NCBI GenBank assembly: GCA_946902985.2
Contig: OX336389.2
Location: forward strand, 1,015,343,441-1,015,407,440
Reading direction: 5' to 3'
Source of the DNA: Meconema thalassinum
Taxonomy: Eukaryota > Arthropoda > Insecta > Orthoptera > Tettigoniidae
Length of the DNA: 64,000 nucleotides
A program made the position numbers and the translations under genes. Positions 33,001 to 40,044 of this stretch are shown here, piece by piece (within the stretch, counting starts at the first letter, position 1; every line of letters starts with the position of its first letter). Under the pieces are notes generated by a model, which was given only the letters and a program-made list of their open reading frames with translations, was not told the DNA's origin and ran no database searches.

Positions 33001-35361
33001 TTGCTTTGGAGACTTTCTGGTCTTCGGACGAGCTAGATGATTCCGATGATGATCCTGACGTGCTAGAGGTTGAATGTTTCATGGATTTCATCCCGGCCAT
33101 TTTCTCCTTTAACTCACTTAATTCTTCCGCCAGTGCTTCATTTGCTTCTTTCATCTTGATCATCTCATCTTTCGTTTTACCAGTTTCTTCTTCGTCTTCT
33201 TTAGGCATCCCCAGCCTCAAAAGGTTCATTAAGTTGTCACAGACGCGCTGCACAAGCACGGCTTTCTCTCCAGTATATTCAATTTTTAACACTGTGCAAA
33301 TGGCAATCAGGTCAGCCTCGGTGAATTCGGTCTCAATGAATTTCAATTTCCCCAGGTGTTCTGGTGAGTCACGTTCAAACTCGAATCCTGGGAATTCTCT
33401 CAAGCGCTGCCTGTTCTTTCGGTCATGTGGCAGTTTTTCGAAAATGAGGTTACGTAACGTCTTAATCACGGCCGTAGGCGCCGTCGTAATGTTATTATTC
33501 ACTTTTTCAATGTCTTGTAAACACGCCACTTTGTCCGACATTTTACTTTGTCTTTCGGTACTCGCACTAATCACTTTTCTTTTCGTCGTACGTAGTCTTA
33601 GGGTTCAGGATCCTGGAACTAGTCTTTTGTAGGCTGCTCGAACCACCACGTCTTTGGGAGTTGAACAGTTGTTCGTCTTCTATATTCCACGGACCCACGT
33701 CATCGTCGTAAATATTGCCAGAAAAATGTTGTCAATTCACGCCTTGGTTTTATCGTTGTAGCCAAAATTGCCGTTCCGCACTCAAAATCCTTCGTATCTC
33801 GGACAAGCCCCCAAAATATGGGAAAGGATTTTGGCAAGCGAATAAACCGAACACGTCTTGTAGTAATTTTAAGTATAAAAACTGTATTTACACATAAGAT
33901 TACAACAGATGAGATTGCACAGAACTTAGCGTGACTTCACTCGACACAAAACTGTCTCACTGTTCGTCTTTCTTTCTCGCGACTTCCCCTCGACTCCTCT
34001 ACGCGGCGCCACCGGGCGGTGCCAATACTGGCGGGAAACCCAACAACGGTTCAACATATTCCGATTCCCACATATATATATGTGCGTTTTTATTTTTTGC
34101 TCTTTCAACGAAGGCAGCCATGTTTGTCAGGCAAATGAGGTCTCTTCAACTGTTACTAGGGTGCACACATCGAAGTCGCATTACTTTTGTCAACATATAG
34201 GACACCAAAACGATGATCTGGATAAAGATTATTGATGTGTGTTTACTCCCACTGTGCATCACAAAAACCAGGGATGTACTGTATATATTAGCTGACTGTG
34301 GGCCTTGCTACCTAGTAATTGGTCTGGATAAAGATTATTGAGGGGTTGGCAATGCTGTATTTGTTAATAATTCACGCTTATAAGGGCGGACTCGGCTGTA
34401 TTTTTACTATATAAGTTGTGATCTATAAAGGGGATTGTGGGTGGATTATATACAGCGAAGGAGTAAACATTTATAACATCATTTCCACAATTTTTTTTTC
34501 ATAGGATTTGCTCTCCTCCAGGATGCTCTACTGATCGTGCCACAAATGTGGGGTCCTGCAGTTGCTACAATGGAACGTTCTACTTTGGACGTAACTTGTG
34601 CTGCCCTTCGGTATGGAGGATTTAGGAGACCGGTGAGGTACCCCCTGATTTCAAGAAGAATGTTATCATTCCTATACCGAAGAAAGCAGGAGCTGACAAA
34701 TGTGAAGATTACCGTACAATCAGCTTGATCACTCATGCTTCAAAGATCCTGACTAGAATAATTTCCAAGAGAATGGAAAGACAGACAGAAACAGAGTTGG
34801 GTGGTGACCAATTTGGTTTCAGGAGAAACTTAAGAACAAGGGAAGCTGTACTAAGTCTTAGGCTGATCTTGGACAACTCTCGCATCAATTGCACATGCCT
34901 GAGGCTTGCCAACTGTCCTCCATATGACTGCAACCAGGGTTCACCAGCCATAAGTGAAAATAGGCTAAAAATGCAGTGTACATGGTGGGAATTAATTTCT
35001 TAATTCAAATTGTTTTGAATTTTTACCTACTTTTAAGGTGTAAAGGCACCCTAAATATTGTAATCAAACATATAACGGTATGATGGTAAATCATTATCGA
35101 GCTAGGATATATCAACACATTTGGTGCCTCTTAACTCGAATATTAAAGCATTATTCTAATAAACTGGCCATGTCTGTAGTTCAGTTTTGTTTTATAGGCA
35201 CAGGATATTTGTTTTAAGCTTCTATTAGGCTCGTCATTAATTGTATCTTTTAATTTCAGAATGCCTACAACTGCTGGATTGCTGCTTGCTTGTATGTCCT
35301 AACACTACTTCTTTCTGGACATCAGTTTTACATGAATAGCCGGTCTTCAGTGAGTGTTTAA
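15063..35361 (+). CDS. RNASEK: Ribonuclease kappa, complete in three coding exons
   Basis: RNASEK is a small endomembrane protein linked to RNA cleavage, endocytosis and the V-ATPase. Exons are 15063-15131 (69 nt, donor GTATGT), 15209-15325 (117 nt, acceptor TTTACAG, donor GTAAGT) and 35260-35361 (102 nt, acceptor TTTCAG, stop TAA). All junctions are phase 0. The 95-residue product matches the usual insect length. It starts MRFCGPKLSLCGLIISVWGI and continues LMGVFYKIRSVALSEDLPE, NEEFLHAADEGYD, then NAYNCWIAACLYVLTLL and SGHQFYMNSR. Two membrane segments are seen (about residues 8-31 and 67-86). The 77-nt intron 1 contrasts with the 19,934-nt intron 2, which is filled with TEs. The start codon is the first of the conserved N terminus. 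Confidence 0.96.
15693..16020 (-). repeat. Full-length tRNA-derived SINE
   Basis: On the minus strand it starts GGCCCCGTGGTGTTGGGGTA, with an A-box-like GGGTAGCATGCCTG and a B box GGGTTCGATTCCC. It runs through a body with GGCTGGGCAGCGGTCGCT and ends in an AAAT-type tail (seen as AAATAAATAAATA near 15699). TAAGTGA occurs on both sides (15693-15699, 16014-16020). The length of about 314 bp and intact Pol III boxes suggest a fairly young copy in RNASEK intron 2. Confidence 0.88.
16146..16202 (+). repeat. Repeat end with TTTTCAGTCGGTCAACA
   Basis: The word order TTTTCAGTCGGTCAACATGAT...TTGTAATGG...GTTTTCCTA matches 23632-23695 directly and 19185-19245 inverted. It appears to be an isolated terminus of the repeat family called RepA here. 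Confidence 0.5.
16500..18640 (+). mobile_element. Degenerate jockey/CR1-type LINE, RT region
   Basis: Plus-strand frames give a non-LTR reverse transcriptase without its endonuclease. 16837-17196 carries the region before RT. Later frames show LDNYRPITLPTGIAK, SQHGFRTERST, GLFLDLSKAF, FGVPQGSVLG and YINDI. FANDTT stands where the catalytic FADD would be, so the active site is mutated. Near 18500 the typical C-terminal LYNKLPQYIKF is visible. Many stops are present (for example near 17425, 17475 and 17660). It lies in RNASEK intron 2. Confidence 0.85.
18650..19184. other. AT-rich tract, LINE 3' UTR or intron, no gene
   Basis: No credible frame. AATAAA-like words occur near 19006. Probably the 3' tail of the LINE and intron sequence. 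Confidence 0.35.
19185..23695. mobile_element. Repeat RepA with inverted ends, split by a LINE
   Basis: The segment at 19190-19265 (ACCCCTTACAATTGGGTACT, CAGACTGAAAAT, GGCAACACTGAAAAATGGCT) reappears inverted at 23590-23690. Both flanks share GAATTAATTTTATATAATTG (about 19283 and 22950). Subtracting the LINE at 19740-22518 leaves about 1.7 kb. A second fragment is at 34095-34395, sharing TCTCTTCAACTGTTA and ACTCCCACTGTGCAT. No transposase is seen in the remaining sequence. Confidence 0.65.
19740..22518 (-). mobile_element. Non-LTR retrotransposon (RTE-like) with 8-bp duplication
   Basis: TCTAACAT flanks it at 19732-19739 and 22519-22526. On the minus strand the endonuclease remnant near 22457-22188 has DNVIITGNMNAMVGE. 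The RT (21424-20614) has YLAFMNLEKAFDNVDW, NGVQQGCSLSPYLI, the active-site RFTDDIALTT and KYLGSLIR. C-terminal sequence ends near 19750 with WRVAANQPQG. Stops and shifts are present between 21181 and 22188. At about 20265-20540 there may be a further small insertion, because the LINE protein is not recognisable there. The LINE sits in RepA and in RNASEK intron 2, antisense to the gene. Confidence 0.9.
23929..24024 (+). repeat. 50-bp tandem duplication (1.9 copies)
   Basis: The unit beginning AGTAATTGTTTAGTGTG is repeated at a 50-bp period, with two or three differences between copies. Confidence 0.9.
24100..25805. mobile_element. Possible TIR element, ~30-bp diverged inverted ends
   Basis: GGCCTAGGTTATAATACAAG at about 24131, followed by GCCTGGAAATGAGGCGCC, is mirrored at about 25800-25740 as GGCCTACGTTATACTCAAGG and CCTGGAAACAG...GCGCC. 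No transposase is recognisable between them and the ends are uncertain. The interior is AT-rich with no gene I can identify. 25806-26330 also shows nothing identifiable. Confidence 0.4.
26340..26650. repeat. GT/GC microsatellite, poly-C and adjacent TE-like tail
   Basis: A short GTGTGTGCGCGCG tract is followed by CCCCCCCCGCCCG. Then comes CTAAACAGCTGGAGCGATTT, a word typical of TE 3' ends in insects. No gene is seen in 26345-26858. Confidence 0.5.
26859..27110 (-). pseudogene. Penelope-like element remnant, C-terminal end
   Basis: The minus-strand frame contains GTHIHHMERDLKIIHHELKG, TLDIKEANEIHLAK and NNPHNLNK. This resembles the region after the GIY-YIG domain of Penelope-like elements, where a ...LKIL...KG..L...EEIEI pattern recurs. 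The nuclease core itself is missing. 27111-27597 has no gene. Confidence 0.55.
27598..27995 (+). repeat. Repeat block also present inverted at 63440-63893
   Basis: GGTAACGAAAATAACTAATT, TTTTACAAACGGGTAACGGA and AACGAAAATTCGCCGCC match the reverse complement of 63800-63893. GACTTTTCGCGAGACCTTTA, TTGGAGACTAT and AATGTCGCAATCTTGCG match the reverse complement of 63440-63560. In each case a different tandem array follows. Confidence 0.75.
27985..28396 (+). repeat. 76-bp tandem repeat array, left part
   Basis: The unit runs TGCAATTATAATTTTTATAA, then GTTTGCGGGCACAGTTTGAG, GAACACTTCTGGATAACAAT and TTGACCATAATATCG. Copies start near 28045, 28120, 28171, 28242 and 28318. Some are internally deleted, and a degenerate copy lies before them. 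The array resumes at 29382-29461 after a LINE insertion. Confidence 0.9.
28397..29381 (+). mobile_element. 5'-truncated LINE in the 76-bp array, AAG tail
   Basis: ATCTGTGC lies on both sides (28389-28396, 29382-29389), inside what was one tandem-repeat unit. The plus strand starts within RT: GLRQGSVLSPILFI, then a frameshift, LLYADDIVIWEE with an intact active site, and SFKYLGSILTEDG. The C-terminal region has MNYTPILTHAADIWTTTKRD, RWIDTVKESIEKRG and SLIRNPTQGTGNRKL, ending in an AAGAAGAAGAA tail. One stop follows RPRGRP near 29218. Confidence 0.93.
29382..29461 (+). repeat. 76-bp tandem repeat array, right part
   Basis: This is one further unit (GTGCAATTATAATTTTTATA ... TTTGACCATAATATC) continuing the array interrupted by the LINE. 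Confidence 0.9.
29462..29943. other. Intronic stretch, nothing recognised
   Basis: The first 240 bases are GC-richer, with CACTCTCTCAGCACGCATTG and CAGCGCAACCGGACTGACCC, possibly an old TE fragment. No motif-bearing frame was seen. It ends at the TATATATA run flanking the LTR element. Confidence 0.3.
29944..30197 (-). repeat. 3' LTR
   Basis: On the minus strand it runs from TGTGGGAATCGG to CCTTTCCCA (TG...CA). It is almost identical to 33819-34072. A TTTTTATAC motif is present within it. Confidence 0.93.
30213..30740 (-). CDS. RNase H region of the gypsy element, truncated
   Basis: It shows LHPVQYLSKKTTPQEGRYSS, YELEVLAVV, FKIITDCSAFQ and RVARWAMLEEFGY, the Ty3/gypsy RNase H tail, then a linker (GILFKFCDGQ). 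The frame then runs through the 3' LTR, so the integrase zinc finger and DDE core are missing. It overlaps the RT frame near 30686-30740, implying a frameshift. Confidence 0.88.
30686..31588 (-). CDS. Reverse transcriptase of the gypsy element, mutated active site
   Basis: Ty3/gypsy RT motifs in order are GIIRSSMSEYASPVVVVWKK, VCVDYHPVN, DRYPLPLIDDVLD, FLKVPFGFCN, then LVYMNDVVI where Y-x-D-D is expected. FLGHVV and the thumb AEVHSFFGPF follow. The second-last catalytic Asp is Asn, which should abolish polymerase activity. Confidence 0.92.
   Translation of the reverse strand: MAPNGIIRSSMSEYASPVVVVWKKDGSPRVCVDYHPVNRKAVKDRYPLPLIDDVLDKLSDALRNGFFNVAVKEESRRYLAFVTHSDQYEFLKVPFGFCNSSPVFQRSINCVFREQIQAGTVLVYMNDVVIPANDENDAIEKLGQVIEVAETHDLDIKFSKGQFLKKKIEFLGHVVEDGTVSPSSRKAATVQHYPEPKSLAEVHSFFGPFRIFLRKYIPNYAEIEKPLSDLLKSTGGFNFEQEQRIAFTSLKKALSEDPVLIIHNPAYKTEKSILMQASMVMEQCYCNVSQTMVNCILFNI
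31531..32349 (-). CDS. Gag zinc knuckles and aspartic protease
   Basis: Two CCHC knuckles (CYNCGQKNSHESREC and CFNCSCFGHIASKC) bind RNA. They are followed about 60 residues later by the retropepsin site ALVDTGCPINLI and by GFGDSEVPPLGYF. The C-terminal part leads into RT (HPRRLSPTEKGIIEKQVQQW), overlapping the next frame by about 57 nt. Confidence 0.92.
   Translation of the reverse strand: MSVKRCYNCGQKNSHESRECPHKSQGPKCFNCSCFGHIASKCPNLEQNAEKKTLNVALGTNSNMKMKELLLQGQRIDALVDTGCPINLIREDIYAAMGDPELKTTAIVLKGFGDSEVPPLGYFITDVQVDDDTYLTDSYVVSGDVLKLPAIVGNDLLDQAVTTISKTGVKMSKEISEAYLYRIDVIAAEELDIGEASEEAVLRIRMMVNKHSLRKEKCTSVQMSITMKQEELIHSHPRRLSPTEKGIIEKQVQQWLQMASSDPVCLSTLVQW
32350..32923 (-). pseudogene. Gag capsid region, frameshifted
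   Basis: No single frame is open. Fragments in several frames join the N-terminal gag part to the zinc knuckles, so this region is decayed. It should encode the capsid given its place in the element. Confidence 0.6.
32924..33541 (-). CDS. N-terminal Gag
   Basis: The likely start is the AAAATGTCGG at 33541 (MSDKVACLQDIEKVNNN). An upstream in-frame methionine also exists. A region near residues 75-115 (TEADLIAICTVLKIEYTGEK) resembles a SAP-like helix-turn-helix. Then come a glutamate/lysine-rich coiled coil and a serine-rich stretch, ending in basic sequence. Confidence 0.75.
   Translation of the reverse strand: MSDKVACLQDIEKVNNNITTAPTAVIKTLRNLIFEKLPHDRKNRQRLREFPGFEFERDSPEHLGKLKFIETEFTEADLIAICTVLKIEYTGEKAVLVQRVCDNLMNLLRLGMPKEDEEETGKTKDEMIKMKEANEALAEELSELKEKMAGMKSMKHSTSSTSGSSSESSSSSEDQKVSKAIRGRPNHKKHNKDQTQIEDWRRKLK
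33796..33813 (-). promoter_or_regulatory. Primer binding site, tRNA-Pro type
   Basis: On the minus strand, 5 nt after the 5' LTR, lies TGGGGGCTTGTCCGAGAT. It differs at two positions from the well-known tRNA-Pro primer site of murine leukaemia virus (TGGGGGCTCGTCCGGGAT). Priming by tRNA-Pro is inferred. Confidence 0.8.
33819..34072 (-). repeat. 5' LTR
   Basis: The sequence is the same as 29944-30197 except for a single substitution noticed. It starts TGTGGGAATCGG on the minus strand and ends CCTTTCCCA next to the primer site. Confidence 0.93.
34095..34500 (+). repeat. Fragments of RepA and R1 side by side
   Basis: 34125-34275 matches RepA words (TCTCTTCAACTGTTA, GGATAAAGATTATTGATGTG, ACTCCCACTGTGCAT). 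34396-34480 matches R1 (CTATATAAGTTGTGATC, then ATACAGCGAAGGAGTAAACA). Joint occurrence suggests the two repeats may be parts of one larger family. Confidence 0.5.
34600..34895 (+). pseudogene. LINE RT fragment
   Basis: Frames show GEVPPDFKKNVIIPIPKKAG, CEDYRTISLITHASKILTRI, then QFGFRRNLRTREAVLSLRLI. These are the first RT motifs of the same LINE family as 40820-41260. A frameshift or stop separates the pieces. 34896-35259 is plain intron ending in the RNASEK acceptor. Confidence 0.85.
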
Positions 35362-36645
35362 TAGAGTCATCATAACTATTAAGTGTTAATAAAAATTCCA
35401 ATACAGGTTTATTGTACCGGACTTGTTAAAGGGTTGCGAGTTAAGAAACAGGATCTTCTAGAACGGACCAAGAATTAGAACACTGTGACATTCCAGTAGA
35501 ACCAGTGAAGTATTATTTTGTTACAGAGAAAAAATGTATGTACTGTATTTTGTAGATAGTTGTAACGGTATTTTCATAATGTGCAATGGTATTTCTATTT
35601 ACTAATGTGATACGGGTTTCCCTTTTTTAAAATATGTATGCATATAAAAGCTATATTGTGAATATTTGTAGATCGTTGTATTTTCATAAAGATTTCATAC
35701 ATTTTCATCCCTTTTGGTTGAAAGATGTTTTGGATTACTGTTACGTATGTTTGTAGTTGTAAATATAGTGGCAATATGAAAGCAATCAGTTAGAAGTGTG
35801 TATCATTAGACAGTATTGTATTAGTATAATGAACTGGGATTGTATAACGAACTGGTACGGGCATTGATTCTGTTAACTATCACTCATGGTTTAAGAGGGA
35901 ATATTTTACAGCAGCTTACAAATAGTGTATGGAATTAGTAGGATCGAAACCATTATTTCCATGTTATGTACTATCATGAAATACAAATTACCTTGATCTT
36001 ATACTATCTTTGTAAGGAAAATATGACTAGTACATTGTCAGCTGTGCCTTTGAAACTGTTCCTTCTAAAGACATTCCATTAAGAATCAGGTGAAGTTTTT
36101 CTTCTTACACAAATCCTAATGTCTTCCAATATATCATCTCTACTGCCACACATTTATCATGTTTATAAATTTTCTCAGCATTTTATGAGAAAATAATAGT
36201 TCTCAACTATTGCCTGACATGCTCCTGATATTTAACACAGGAGCTGCTCTACAGAGCACAAAGAGAGATCGTGCCCGAGTGTATGTCATTTAAGGGAAAG
36301 GCAGCTAGAAGGTACATTGTCATTCATGGTCTCTAGAAAGCGAGTGTGTTATAAACAACATTTTGATGAAACTCAAAATTCTGTTAAAAATTATTGATGG
36401 CGATTGTTAGATTCTATTCGCTACTGATTTGTAAAGATATAAAACTAAATTTTTGGCACTTACGATATATTACCTGCAAGTATAAAGGGCTCATTTCAAT
36501 GTAATAGTATCATGAACTCCGGCACTCTGGCTTTGTAGGGGTGACATGGTTTTCGACTTAAATGTTGTGAAAGGAGAGTTGTAAAAGTACATTGTATTAA
36601 TTGTGATGTTACGTAGTTGTGAATAAATATTTTTGAGAATGGGCA
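35362..36645 (+). other. Likely RNASEK 3' UTR
   Basis: AT-rich sequence without frames or recognisable repeats follows the stop codon. Candidate polyadenylation signals are AATAAA at 35388-35393 (proximal) and AATAAA at 36622-36627 (distal). The absence of TE fragments in 1.28 kb, unlike the surroundings, fits retained UTR. Confidence 0.55.
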
Positions 36646-36850
36646 TTGGTTTTGAATTTTGTTGTATTATTTGATATTATCCTTTGGGATCTGAAAATTT
36701 TGTCACCCAGTAATTTCATCACAAACATCTTCAGTCACCGTTTTATTTTTGGTCATCAGCATATCTCTATTGTCACCATGTATTTCGTCGCCACTTACTG
36801 TAACGTAACAATCACATTATTTCTTACGTAATAAGGTGAGAGTTGGACAG

Positions 36851-36880
36851 GCTTTTTTTTTTTTTTTTTTTTTTTTCAAA
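36851..36880 (+). repeat. Poly-T run
   Basis: About 26 consecutive T, possibly the tail of a retrocopy on the minus strand. 36881-37150 has nothing else identifiable. Confidence 0.8.
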
Positions 36881-37189
36881 TATTTCAGATTGCAAATAGT
36901 TAAAATATTGGTTTCACAAACACTAGCAGAGGAAAAACTAAATGATCTATCATGGGTACATGTTCTCATGGCATAAAATTACTAACACAGGAGTCATTGG
37001 AAGTGTAATTGGAGAGAGTTTTGTAGCTCTGTAAACACTCTCTCTGCAGACCAAAAAAACAGTCAAGGGACCCATTGAGCATTTGAATCATGCAGGAGAT
37101 TGGAGTTGAGTACATGTGACACAATGCCTGCAATCAATGAAAGATGCTAGGAATTCAACAGAACCTACCTCTTCCGTTGTTCAATACCA

Positions 37190-37400
37190 TATTCCAGCTA
37201 AACTAATCTGAAACTGCCAAAGAATGATTTACAAGATATAGCCCATAGGTACAAGAAGACATTAGATGGCTTCTTCATTTCGATGCCAGAAGCGATGAAA
37301 GGGTTATTAATTTTGTCATTGATAAACAACTGAGAGAACTGCAGAATGCTACCTTTTGGGTTATGGAAGGTCTGTACGACAAATATTCCTAAAACTTATG
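37190..37400 (+). pseudogene. Possible MULE-type transposase fragment
   Basis: One frame reads FDARSDERVINFVIDKQLRE followed by LQNATFWVMEGLYDK. It recalls the Mutator-like pattern in which a DSG..RI..F segment precedes W..DGTF. The match is partial and only about 45 residues long. Confidence 0.3.
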
Positions 37401-37433
37401 CTGTACCTGTCGAGGTATGAGGACAGTGGCTTA

Positions 37434-38969
37434 CAATAGGGATGTATAGAACTAGCACCGATAGAGTGCACTGCTGTTGTACTGGGTAAGCGCAAGGCGC
37501 TCTTCATTTGTCTCCTGTGTTCTTATACCGCTAATATCCACGAATTTAAGTTGTTTAAATTGTTATTTTCGTGACTATGCCGAGCTATTGCAGTGTTCCT
37601 CTTTGCAAAAATCAGAGAAGCCTGTTTTCGGTTCACCAATTTCCACAAAATAAAGAAATGAGGAAGAAATGTTACAAGCTAATAGAAGGAAAAATTTAGG
37701 TGAGAAAAATCTGACCATCATTTTCAACCCGATGACTTCACGAAAACTGTGTTGGGTAAGTATGATTTACAAAGGGAAATAATTCCTATTTTGTACCTAT
37801 AAACTGATTAGACATTTTGATAACAACCACTGAATTTATGCGTTTGCATTTGAAGGTGAGAGAGTAATATTAAAACCGGGCACTGTTCCATCGCTTTTTC
37901 CGTGGATCACGAACACAACAAGAAAGAGGCCATGCACAAGAAAATTGCCGGATTACTACGATAAGCCTACAATATCCTAATCTGCAGAAATCATCTCCAT
38001 TGCAGTATGGGAAGAAATCGTCAATATACCGGTACACGAAGAAATGAATGTAACATTTCTGACTCCCATTTTCAAAGACATCAATACTCGGAAAATACTT
38101 CAAGAATAAATGTCGCAACAATAACCGTCACAAACGTAGTATGGTTGGTTTCTTGAAATCAGAATTAATCGTCAACTTCCATCTACCCGACGGAGAATGT
38201 GGTAGCGACTGACTTCTACATTCTTGAGACATAGCCAGATAAATGGAAACAGTTCGTGGCCCTAAAGCAGGGATTTTCAAACTTTTTAAAAATTGTACCC
38301 CTAAGTAGTTTCCAAGGGGACGATTCTTATTGAGAAATGGACAAAATGACATAAGAACCAAACGTTGCGATGAATATTCGAGTTGTACAATACCGGTATC
38401 AACTTTTTTTATTATGTTTACCTTAAAACATGACAGTTTCATGTAAGCTATCAACCTAAAAAAAAGACATGAATCAAAGTCTGTAAGCAAGGGGAGCAAG
38501 TGAATATTTAAATCTCTATTTATGATTTTAAGTCTTATGGAGATATATTTATCAATATAGGCCTACAATACTCAAGTAATTGTAATCTTTAAGAGAAAGC
38601 ATGCTGACTCCTATTCATTATTTGAATAATAAAGCGTGTTAGAATTTTGTTATTACCGCTGTAGCCTATTAATTCTTCCTTCCTCCCACTAGTTTTAGCG
38701 CCTCTAGTCCGTAGCTCATTTTGCAGCTGTTTAACGCTTAAACGCTGAACATCGTCCATAATATATTAGGGGATATACCTATAGAATTAATTAATATAGT
38801 CTTGGAGTAAAATTAGAGAAGATATAATTTACTTTAGCTTAGAAAACCCTGTCACAATCTATACATTCCTCGCGGCTGACTGGGGGAAACATAGGACGAT
38901 CGCCTTGCGCTTACCCGGTACTAAACGGGCGCTATCTGGTGCAAACTTTCTCCGGCTACATCCCTATTG
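37434..38969 (+). mobile_element. TIR element carrying a THAP-domain gene remnant (P-superfamily-like)
   Basis: The left end CAATAGGGATGTA is inverted at the right end (38957-38969). Further in, GGTAAGCGCAAGGCG at about 37484 is mirrored near 38912, and a GATAGAGTGCAC-like word is mirrored too, so the diverged arms are about 65 bp. A THAP frame lies inside. P elements use a THAP domain to bind their own ends, which suggests P affinity. I see no matching 8-bp duplication and no transposase core, so the class is inferred. ORF-free parts (38130-38890) contain nothing identifiable. Confidence 0.6.
37577..38095 (+). pseudogene. THAP-domain coding remnant
   Basis: ATG at 37577 opens MPSYCSVPLCKNQRSLFSVH and then QFPQNKEMRKKCYKLI, the C2CH start of a THAP zinc finger, ending at a stop after GKI. 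After a one-base shift, DHHFQPDDFTKTVLG continues the domain up to a donor GTAAGT at 37758. A further piece near 37870 reads ILKPGTVPSLFPW, the typical THAP end. Broken in at least one place. Confidence 0.8.
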
Positions 38970-39001
38970 TGTTGACTTTAAGAGGGGAAACTATGACAAT
39001 A

Positions 39002-39560
39002 CGGGGTGTATCAAAATGAATATCGGGGTTTTAAGGTTTTGTAGTATTTATTACAGTTAACATATGATTAAGAATAATACATCAAATGAAAGAGCAACTC
39101 AAACAGTTTGTCCTACAAGTGTTCGCACCTGTGCGCATGCACTGGTTCCTAAGTCTTCCGTTAGAAACGCTAGTAGCCCAGATGGCGACTAGGGAGAAGA
39201 AAGTTCTTTGTTTTTTACAGTTTGTAAGGACTGAATCTGCAGTTAGTGTCATGTGATTTTTACCTCTGGGGGTTCGTAAAGGATCATATGTATGTGCCTC
39301 CGCTACCAGCTGACCTAACCGACTTAAGAAACAGAATTGAATCAGTTGTTGCAACAATTACTCCAGAGACACTGAGCAAGGTTTGGGACGAACTCGGCTA
39401 TCGAATCGATTGTCGTGTGATGAATGGTGCTCACGTTGAACACTTGTAGGACAAACTGTTTGAGTTGCCCTTTCATTTGATGTATTATATAAAATTTTAA
39501 GTGAACTGTAATAAATACTACAAAGCCTTAAAACCCTGATATTCATTTTGATACACCCTG
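39002..39560 (+). mobile_element. 559-bp mariner-derived MITE keeping both transposase ends
   Basis: Inverted termini (GGGTGTATCAAAATGAATAT on both) lie inside TA duplications (39000-39001, 39561-39562); arms extend about 120 bp. The interior encodes the first ~24 residues of a mariner-family transposase (MATREKKVLCFLQFVRTESA) followed directly by its last ~66. The latter include CDFYLWGFVKDHMYVPPLP, LSKVWDELGYRID and NGAHVEHL. The catalytic core has been deleted and the frames are offset by one base. Confidence 0.9.
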
Positions 39561-40040
39561 TATTGTGGGGAAAATTCTATGGATCTTAATACATCAAATA
39601 AGTTATGCATAAGCTTAAGAATTCTAAATGGTTACCATTTTAAGGGACCTTGGTCCCAACGATCTTAGATATGGCATCAACTTTACGAAGATGTCCTTAT
39701 TCAGCAAATGTTTGTTACCTTGAGATTTTTCTTCCTTTGGTGTGTGTTTTCTTCTAAAATTTCAAGCCAAACTCTTGAGTATTCATTAGTAATACTAATT
39801 GATGGATATATAAAATAGTAATAGAATTTTATACTAATAACTTGTACACATCTAAAAGGAGCATAATTGGTCTGCCTAACACATATTACTGTATAAGTCC
39901 TTGATTAATTGAAAATAAGAGTCCTGATATTTATTTATGTTTAATCCAAGAAACCCAGTGGCAAGAAACAACTACAGTACAGTAATTGTTTTTCCAGTCC
40001 ATGCATGATGGAATTTTGGATCCACAGTGATTTTCATTAA
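39561..40040. other. AT-rich, nothing recognised
   Basis: No repeat ends, tRNA boxes or motif-bearing frames were seen. Confidence 0.35.
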
Positions 40041-40044
40041 TAAT

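Larger units (their letters stand above)
29944..34072 (-). mobile_element. Ty3/gypsy LTR retrotransposon, integrase deleted
   Basis: Two 254-bp LTRs enclose gag, protease, RT and RNase H in that order on the minus strand. The LTRs differ at one position I could find (near 30087/33957), so the insertion is recent. TATATA runs on both sides make the short duplication ambiguous. Integrase and a recognisable polypurine tract are absent: coding sequence stops in the linker after RNase H and meets the 3' LTR directly. The copy lies antisense in RNASEK intron 2 and cannot encode a full set of proteins. Confidence 0.95.

Noticed and set aside
32865..33632. Long plus-strand frame of 255 codons
   Set aside because: It is the opposite strand of the gypsy gag frame; composition is leucine/serine-rich and no domain is visible.
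33796..33813. Mammalian retrovirus origin suggested by the proline primer site
   Set aside because: Gag, protease and RT are of Ty3/gypsy type and no envelope is present; only the 18-nt primer site is similar.
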